A stretch of DNA of 18,282 bases from Desulfotomaculum sp. (lineage in GTDB: Bacteria > Bacillota > Desulfotomaculia > Desulfotomaculales > Ammonificaceae): positions 1-18,282 of the forward strand of contig DTYU01000108.1 in the NCBI GenBank assembly GCA_012961725.1, in the 5' to 3' direction. Position numbers and translations under genes: made by a program. Every line of letters begins with the position of its first letter. The first letter of the stretch is position 1. Shown here piece after piece: positions 14,279 through 18,282 of the stretch. The notes below the pieces were generated by a model. The model was not told the DNA's origin. It made no database searches and worked only from the letters and a program-made list of their open reading frames with translations.

Positions 14279-15106
14279 GTGCCTTTAACAGGCCTGAAAG
14301 TGGGGCTGATCGGCGGGGGAGCAATGGGAGAAGCGCTGGCGACCGGTCTTGTTAAAAGCGGAGCAATCCCGCAAACGGACCTTGTTGTCAGCGATGTTTC
14401 TGCCGAGCGGCTCCGGTGGCTCGAAGAAACTTTGGGCATCCGTACTTTCCAAGAGAACAGGCCTCTGGCGAATAAGGCAGACATAGTTGTTTTAGCCGTG
14501 AAACCCGATGTAGTCGCACCGGTTATGGAAGAAATCGGTCCGATCCTCCATCCCGGGCAAACGGTCGTCTCCATAGCGGCGGGCGTCCCAATAAGCATTA
14601 TTGAGAAGCACATCCCTCGACCTGTCCCCGTGGTTCGTGTAATGCCCAATACCCCCTGTCTGATAGGCGAGGGGGCCAGCGCGTATGCCCTCGGCAGTCA
14701 TGCCGGGTCGCGTGATGCAGCACGGGTTGAAGCCGTTTTCACTTCTGTGGGGCGGACGGTGGCAGTAGAAGAAAGCCTGCTTGACGCGGTTACCGGCTTG
14801 AGCGGCAGCGGGCCGGCCTACGTCTACATGATGGTTGAGGCGCTTGCAGACGGTGCGGTCAAGATGGGTTTGCCCCGTGAAACGGCTCTCCTGCTGTCCG
14901 CGCAGACCGTTTTAGGTGCGGCAAAGATGGTGCTTGCCACCGGAAAGCATCCGGCGGAACTCAAGGACCGCGTAACGACACCCGGCGGGACCACCGCGGC
15001 CGGGCTTTTTGTACTCGAGCAGAGGGGGGTAAGGGCCGCACTGATTGAAGCGGTCTCGGCGGCAACCGAAAGGTCTCAGGAATTAAGTAAGGGCAAGAAG
15101 ACATAG
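14279..15106 (+). CDS. proC: Pyrroline-5-carboxylate reductase
   Basis: 275-aa enzyme that makes the last step of proline synthesis, reducing pyrroline-5-carboxylate with NAD(P)H. The N-terminal Rossmann fold has GLIGGGAMGEAL (residues 9-20), then VVLAVKPDVV. The C-terminal dimer domain has the family signature around TGLSGSGPAYVYMMVEALADGAVKMGLPR and TTPGGTTAAGL. The length is typical. GTG start with a GAGGGGG SD, 14 bases after sepF, so probably the same transcript. A proC gene inside this division cluster occurs in various Firmicutes and other bacteria. Confidence 0.97.
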   Translation: MPLTGLKVGLIGGGAMGEALATGLVKSGAIPQTDLVVSDVSAERLRWLEETLGIRTFQENRPLANKADIVVLAVKPDVVAPVMEEIGPILHPGQTVVSIAAGVPISIIEKHIPRPVPVVRVMPNTPCLIGEGASAYALGSHAGSRDAARVEAVFTSVGRTVAVEESLLDAVTGLSGSGPAYVYMMVEALADGAVKMGLPRETALLLSAQTVLGAAKMVLATGKHPAELKDRVTTPGGTTAAGLFVLEQRGVRAALIEAVSAATERSQELSKGKKT

Positions 15107-15146
15107 ACTTAAAATCGAGGCGGCCTTAGAAGAGGAGTAATATAAA

Positions 15147-15413
15147 ATGGGGCTTCTGTATAAGACGGTCGATGTGGCTTTCGATGTCTATGCGTTATTG
15201 ATCTTTGCCCGTGTATTGCTTTCGTGGTTCAGGCCCAACCCGTACCAACCGGTTGTCCGGTTTATTTATGAACTGACCGATCCCTACCTGCGTATCTTCC
15301 GACGTTTCATCCCGCCGGTGGGAGCGGTTGATTTCTCTCCTCTGGTCGGGCTGTTGGTCCTTCAGGTTATAAAGGTGATAGTGCTAAGATTGTTCGCAGC
15401 GCTTCCAGTTTAA
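15147..15413 (+). CDS. YggT/YlmG family membrane protein
   Basis: 88-aa protein with two hydrophobic segments (about residues 9-27 and 63-85) joined by the family-specific loop SWFRPNPYQPVVRFIYELTDPYLRIFRRFIPP. This matches YggT (PF02325), called YlmG in Bacillus. Roles in osmotic tolerance, division or protein insertion have been suggested, with no agreed reaction. SD GAGGAG (15132-15137) lies nine bases before the ATG. It is 40 bases after proC, followed by a 200-base non-coding stretch where ylmH would be in Bacillus. Confidence 0.93.
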   Translation: MGLLYKTVDVAFDVYALLIFARVLLSWFRPNPYQPVVRFIYELTDPYLRIFRRFIPPVGAVDFSPLVGLLVLQVIKVIVLRLFAALPV

Positions 15414-15468
15414 AGGCTTAATGAAAATATGGGCGGTGTTAGCCGGAAGACTTGGAAGCGAAAAGCGC

Positions 15469-15560
15469 GAGGTTAGAGGTGGGAATCTATGTTGGAATTG
15501 GCCGCAGGCCAATTCCTTCAAGAATTCTCACATCCAACTTCTCAGATCCCGCCTCTGAAA
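15469..15560. repeat. Intergenic hairpin element A with 7-bp periodic arms
   Basis: Core hairpin: GGAATTGGCC (15494-15503), loop GCA, GGCCAATTCC (15507-15516), a perfect ten-pair stem. Left flank in 7-base steps: GAGGTTA, GAGGTGG, GAATCTA, TGTTGGA (15469-15496). Right flank: TCTCACA, TCCAACT, TCTCAGA, TCCCGCC, TCTGAAA (15526-15560). The outer arms AGAGGTGGGAATC (15475-15487) and GATCCCGCCTCT (15545-15556) pair with one G-T and one bulge. No T-run follows, so it is not a typical terminator. Element B near 16684 has the same design. Confidence 0.7.
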
Positions 15561-15571
15561 TGGTCGGAACT

Positions 15572-15577
15572 TATAAT
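15572..15577 (+). promoter_or_regulatory. Candidate -10 for divIVA
   Basis: Perfect TATAAT at 15572-15577, just downstream of hairpin element A and 44 bases before the divIVA SD-proximal codon. No convincing -35 lies at 16-18 bases (the bases there are GC-rich). It could start a divIVA-yggU transcript. Confidence 0.35.
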
Positions 15578-15621
15578 TTAGTATGGTGTCCCCGTAATTT
15601 TAGGGTTTTGGAGGGTTGCGG

Positions 15622-16149
15622 GTGGTAACACCGTTTGAGATTCACCGGAAGGAGTTCCGCCGGGTCTTCCGCGGTTACGATGAGCAGGAAGTGGACGAGT
15701 TTCTCGACCGGGTGGCAGATGCCTTAGCGCAACTTTACCGTGAGAACGAGGAGTTGCGTTCGCGCGTTCGGCCTGCCGTGGAGCCGCAAAGGCCGGATAG
15801 GCATCCACCGGGTCAAGAGACAAGTCTGCCGGAGATCTCCCAAGAGCTGGCGGATAAGATAAAGGAACTGCGGCAGGAAGTCGAGCGTATAATCGGTTCT
15901 GCTTCGGTCGAGGCGGCCCAGCGGGCCGGGGATATCATGGTGCTTGCGGAGAGCCGCTTTGGCGAGTTGGTGGCCCGGATTGAAGATGAATACCAGCGGA
16001 TTCTCGGGGAAGCAGAAAAGTCATTGGAAAGGCTCCTGAAAGAGGCGGCGCAAAAATTTAGATTCCTGGTAAACGGTCAGGCCGCAAAAGGCGGCGGCGT
16101 TACGCGGGTCAAGAAAACCGCCGGAAGCTCCCGGAGCCGCAAGCCGTGA
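15622..16149 (+). CDS. divIVA: Cell pole/division-site protein DivIVA
   Basis: 175-aa coiled-coil scaffold that senses curved membrane at septa and poles. The N-terminal lipid-binding domain reads VTPFEIHRKEFRRVFRGYDE, with the membrane-inserting Phe16-Arg17 pair, then VDEFLDRV. A short coiled coil (about 25-48), a Pro-rich linker (about 50-70) and a longer C-terminal coiled coil (about 75-150) follow, ending in a basic tail. I chose the GTG at 15622: SD GGAGGG (15610-15615) is six bases away and the product aligns with family MxTPxDI. A TTG at 15616 directly abuts the SD. It overlaps yggU by GTGA. Confidence 0.95.
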   Translation: MVTPFEIHRKEFRRVFRGYDEQEVDEFLDRVADALAQLYRENEELRSRVRPAVEPQRPDRHPPGQETSLPEISQELADKIKELRQEVERIIGSASVEAAQRAGDIMVLAESRFGELVARIEDEYQRILGEAEKSLERLLKEAAQKFRFLVNGQAAKGGGVTRVKKTAGSSRSRKP

Positions 16150-16466
16150 AAATCTCTGTGGACGGCCTTTTTCATGAGGAGAAAAACGGGATAACTTTTA
16201 GGGTGCGTGTTACCCCGCGTGCATCGGGTAACGCCATTGCAGGCTTGACAGAGGGGGCGCTCCGCGTTCGTATTTCGGCTCCACCTGTAGAAGGCAGGGC
16301 GAACAAGGCCCTCTTAGAATACCTGGCCGGGTTTTTCGGCGTACCGGAACACAGGCTGCAGATATTGCGGGGTGAGTCCGGGCGTGAAAAGACGATAAGG
16401 GTGGAAGGCATCGGGAAAGCAGCTGCGGCAAAGCGCTTGAGACAGGTGCTGGGTCCCGCAGAGTAA
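16146..16466 (+). CDS. DUF167/YggU family protein
   Basis: 106-aa small protein of the YggU/DUF167 family (PF02594), alpha/beta fold, function unknown. Signature sequences are visible: FRVRVTPRASGNAIAG (residues 18-33), LRVRISAPPVEGRANKALLEYLAGFFGVP and ILRGESGREKTIRVEG. Its GTG overlaps the divIVA stop by four bases, so translation is coupled. Position next to divIVA and before ileS is common in Clostridia. Confidence 0.94.
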   Translation: MKISVDGLFHEEKNGITFRVRVTPRASGNAIAGLTEGALRVRISAPPVEGRANKALLEYLAGFFGVPEHRLQILRGESGREKTIRVEGIGKAAAAKRLRQVLGPAE

Positions 16467-16509
16467 GGAACGTCGAAGTCTTGCGTGAGGATTTTGGGGG
16501 GCGAACATC

Positions 16510-16623
16510 GTGCAGTGTTTCAAGAACGAAACGGATCTGTCGCAACTGCGCTGGACACTTCTGTCGGACCTCATTTACGACGTTTCATTGTGGCCGCCGG
16601 GAATGAAAAATGTAGACCCGTAA
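16510..16623 (+). CDS. Possible 37-aa small ORF, unknown
   Basis: GTG at 16510 opens a 37-codon frame (MQCFKNETDLSQLRWTLLSD and further residues) to TAA at 16621-16623. A G-run (16496-16501) nine bases upstream is a weak SD. No family is recognised. It could be a small protein, the remnant of a larger gene, or chance. Confidence 0.2.
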   Translation: MQCFKNETDLSQLRWTLLSDLIYDVSLWPPGMKNVDP

Positions 16624-16683
16624 GCATGTTACTTAGATGCAGAAGAGTTACATAAGCGGAACGCAGTGAGAAGCGAGCAATTT

Positions 16684-16782
16684 CAGAGGTCGGAGGCAAG
16701 AGGTCTGAGGTCAGAAAAAAGGGAATTCGCACGGCGAATTCCTACAAACAATCATTCTGACTTCTGAATTCTGGCTTCTGAC
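16684..16782. repeat. Intergenic hairpin element B with 7-bp periodic arms
   Basis: Core hairpin: GGAATTCGC (16722-16730), loop ACG, GCGAATTCC (16734-16742). Left arm in 7-base steps: GAGGTCG, GAGGCAA, GAGGTCT, GAGGTCA, GAAAAAA (16686-16720). Right arm: TTCTGAC, TTCTGAA, TTCTGGC, TTCTGAC (16755-16782), largely complementary to the left with G-T pairs. It has the same plan as element A. On the minus strand the core is followed by C and six T, like an intrinsic terminator, although no minus-strand gene is near. Confidence 0.75.
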
Positions 16783-16862
16783 CAAGGAGAAGCTCAGTAC
16801 GAGCCATGGTGAAGCTTATCGCCGCGCCGATCGAAAGAACTGCTATTTTCGAAGGGGAAAGC

Positions 16863-18282
16863 ATGGACTGGAGCAAGACACTTAATCTGCCGAAGACGGA
16901 GTTCCCGATGCGGGCGAACCTGCCGCAGCGGGAACCGGAAACATTAAAGTTCTGGGAAGAGATAGACTTGTATCGGTTAGTGCAAGCAAAGACGGCCGGC
17001 CGGCCCAAGTTCATCCTGCACGACGGTCCGCCTTATGCGAACGGGCATATCCATTTGGGACATGCCCTCAATAAGATACTGAAGGACATTATCGTCAAAT
17101 TTCACTCGATGTGCGGTTTTGATGCGCCGTATGTACCAGGCTGGGATACGCACGGGTTGCCGATAGAACAACAGGCGATAAAAAACCTCAGAATTGACCG
17201 CCAGGCAGTGGGTCCCGTCGAGTTCCGGCGGCGCTGCAAGGAGTATGCGCTGAAATTTGTGGAGATCCAGCGGGAAGAGTTCAAACGCTTGGGCGTTCGG
17301 GGCGACTGGAAGAACCCATACCTCACACTCATGCCGGGTTATGAGGCGCGGCAGATTGAGGTCTTTGGGGAAATGGCCGGGAAGGGATACATTTATAAGG
17401 GCCTGAAGCCGGTCTACTGGTGCGCTGACTGTGAAACCGCGCTGGCCGAGGCGGAGGTGGAGTATGCGGAGGAGGAATCCCCCTCGATCTACGTCCGTTT
17501 CAAGGTGACAGAGGGGAAGGGGCTCCTGGAACCTGAAACCTGCTTTGTAATCTGGACCACCACGCCGTGGACGCTCCCGGCCAACGTGGCCGTCTGTCTT
17601 CACCCCGACTATATTTACGCGGGAATCCGGGTGGACGGGAACAGGTACATGGTGGCACGGGCACTGCTGCCTTCGTTCTTGAAGGTCATAGGGGAAGAAG
17701 AATGTGTCGTGGAGGCCGAATATAAAGGGCGGGAGCTTGAAGGCGTGCGCCTCAGGCACCCCTTCTTCAACCGGGAGTCTGTGGTGGTCATTGACGATTA
17801 CGTAACGCTTGAGTACGGCACCGGCTGTGTCCATAACGCCCCCGGACACGGCGAGGAGGATTTCAACACCGCCAGGAGATACGGCCTGCCGGTGCTATCG
17901 CCGATCGACGGGCGCGGATATTTCACTTCCGAGGGCGGGGTTTTTGAGGGACTCTTTTACCGGGACGCAAACCCGGCCATAATTAAGGAACTTGAGCGTC
18001 AGGGGGCACTCCTTTCGGCAGGGAAGGTACGGCACCAGTACCCTCACTGCTGGCGGTGTAAGCAGCCCGTATTTTTCCGGGCGACAGAACAATGGTTTGC
18101 CTCGATAGACGGTTTCAGGGATGCAGCACTCGAGGCCATCCGCAAGGTGAAGTGGATCCCGGCGTGGGGCGAGGAGCGTATCTTCAACATGGTGGCCGCA
18201 CGGGGAGACTGGTGCATCTCACGCCAGCGTCTCTGGGGGGTGCCGCTGCCGATCTTTTATTGCGCCAACTGCGGCAAGGAGG
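16863..18282 (+). CDS. ileS: Isoleucyl-tRNA synthetase, N-terminal part (cut by window edge)
   Basis: First 473 codons of the class I synthetase that charges tRNA-Ile. It begins MDWSKTLNLPKTEFPMRANL, typical of the family. The HIGH-type motif is HLGH (residues 64-67) in PPYANGHIHLGHALNK. The CP1 editing domain includes TTTPWTLPANVAV and GTGCVHNAPGHGEEDF (usually VHTAPGHG, so one Thr to Asn change). WCISRQRLWGVPLP, near the end of the window, is also standard. The KMSKS loop and C-terminal zinc site lie beyond the edge. The start at ATG 16863 is backed by GAAGGGG (16849-16855). An in-frame ATG at 16806 would add 19 residues not typical of IleS. Confidence 0.97.
   Translation, partial: MDWSKTLNLPKTEFPMRANLPQREPETLKFWEEIDLYRLVQAKTAGRPKFILHDGPPYANGHIHLGHALNKILKDIIVKFHSMCGFDAPYVPGWDTHGLPIEQQAIKNLRIDRQAVGPVEFRRRCKEYALKFVEIQREEFKRLGVRGDWKNPYLTLMPGYEARQIEVFGEMAGKGYIYKGLKPVYWCADCETALAEAEVEYAEEESPSIYVRFKVTEGKGLLEPETCFVIWTTTPWTLPANVAVCLHPDYIYAGIRVDGNRYMVARALLPSFLKVIGEEECVVEAEYKGRELEGVRLRHPFFNRESVVVIDDYVTLEYGTGCVHNAPGHGEEDFNTARRYGLPVLSPIDGRGYFTSEGGVFEGLFYRDANPAIIKELERQGALLSAGKVRHQYPHCWRCKQPVFFRATEQWFASIDGFRDAALEAIRKVKWIPAWGEERIFNMVAARGDWCISRQRLWGVPLPIFYCANCGKE

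Larger units (their letters stand above)
16467..16862. other. Gap between yggU and ileS
   Basis: About 400 bases holding a possible 37-aa ORF (16510-16623), hairpin element B (16684-16782) and a possible upstream ileS start (ATG 16806). I looked for a T-box leader, common before Firmicute ileS, and see no GGGTGG-ACC-GCG core or following terminator. No recognised gene lies here. Confidence 0.55.

Noticed and set aside
16467..16862. Possible T-box leader before ileS
   Set aside because: No T-box consensus, no specifier-loop layout and no terminator/antiterminator pair; the hairpin there belongs to the repeat element.
16977..17849. 290-aa minus-strand frame across ileS
   Set aside because: Antisense of well-conserved IleRS catalytic and editing domains; its product matches no family.

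Overview
The window is about 18.3 kb of ordinary, densely packed bacterial chromosome. It contains the complete F1Fo ATP synthase operon, a small phosphate-response block, and a cell-division/ileS cluster. Gene order (atpZ-atpI-atpBEFHAGDC; pgeF, yggS, sepF, proC, yggT, divIVA, yggU, ileS), purine-rich Shine-Dalgarno (SD) sites, frequent GTG/TTG starts and moderately high GC all point to a Gram-positive Firmicute. The best guess is a Clostridia of the Desulfotomaculum/Pelotomaculum/Moorella type. That placement is inferred from protein resemblance and synteny; no marker RNA is present.

Layout. Positions 1-288 carry no recognisable gene and hold a candidate promoter. From 289 to 7743 lies atpZ, atpI, atpB(a), atpE(c), atpF(b), atpH(delta), atpA(alpha), atpG(gamma), atpD(beta) and atpC(epsilon), all on +, closed by a good intrinsic terminator at 7785-7814. 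A convergent Cys-rich FmdB-type zinc-ribbon gene (7915-8136, -) has its own terminator. An extended -10 promoter at 8305-8313 then starts pgeF (ylmD homologue). It is followed by a phoP-phoR two-component pair, pstB and phoU. A repeat-rich gap at about 12935-13143 leads into yggS(ylmE), sepF(ylmF), proC, yggT(ylmG), divIVA, yggU and the first 473 codons of ileS, which runs off the right edge.

How they work together. The atp operon encodes the whole ATP synthase plus two small membrane proteins thought to help assembly. PhoPR, PstB and PhoU are the phosphate sensing/uptake module, but pstS, pstC and pstA are not in the window. The yggS-sepF-proC-yggT-divIVA-yggU-ileS set matches the Bacillus ylmD-ylmE-ylmF-ylmG-ylmH-divIVA-ileS neighbourhood, with three differences: the Pho block sits between ylmD and ylmE, proC is added, and ylmH is missing.

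No obviously novel defence or mobile system is present. The most interesting items are: (1) two intergenic elements (about 15469-15560 and 16684-16782) that share a GGAATT...AATTCC hairpin core with compensatory differences and flanking 7-bp periodic arms; (2) an apparent -1 frameshift at an A-tract just after the SD-backed start of atpZ; (3) an ATP synthase a subunit with an N-terminal lipoprotein-type signal; (4) a perfect SD in front of pgeF that faces an ACG codon; (5) the Pho block inserted in the ylm cluster with a degenerate 'CTTTGTG' repeat at one junction.
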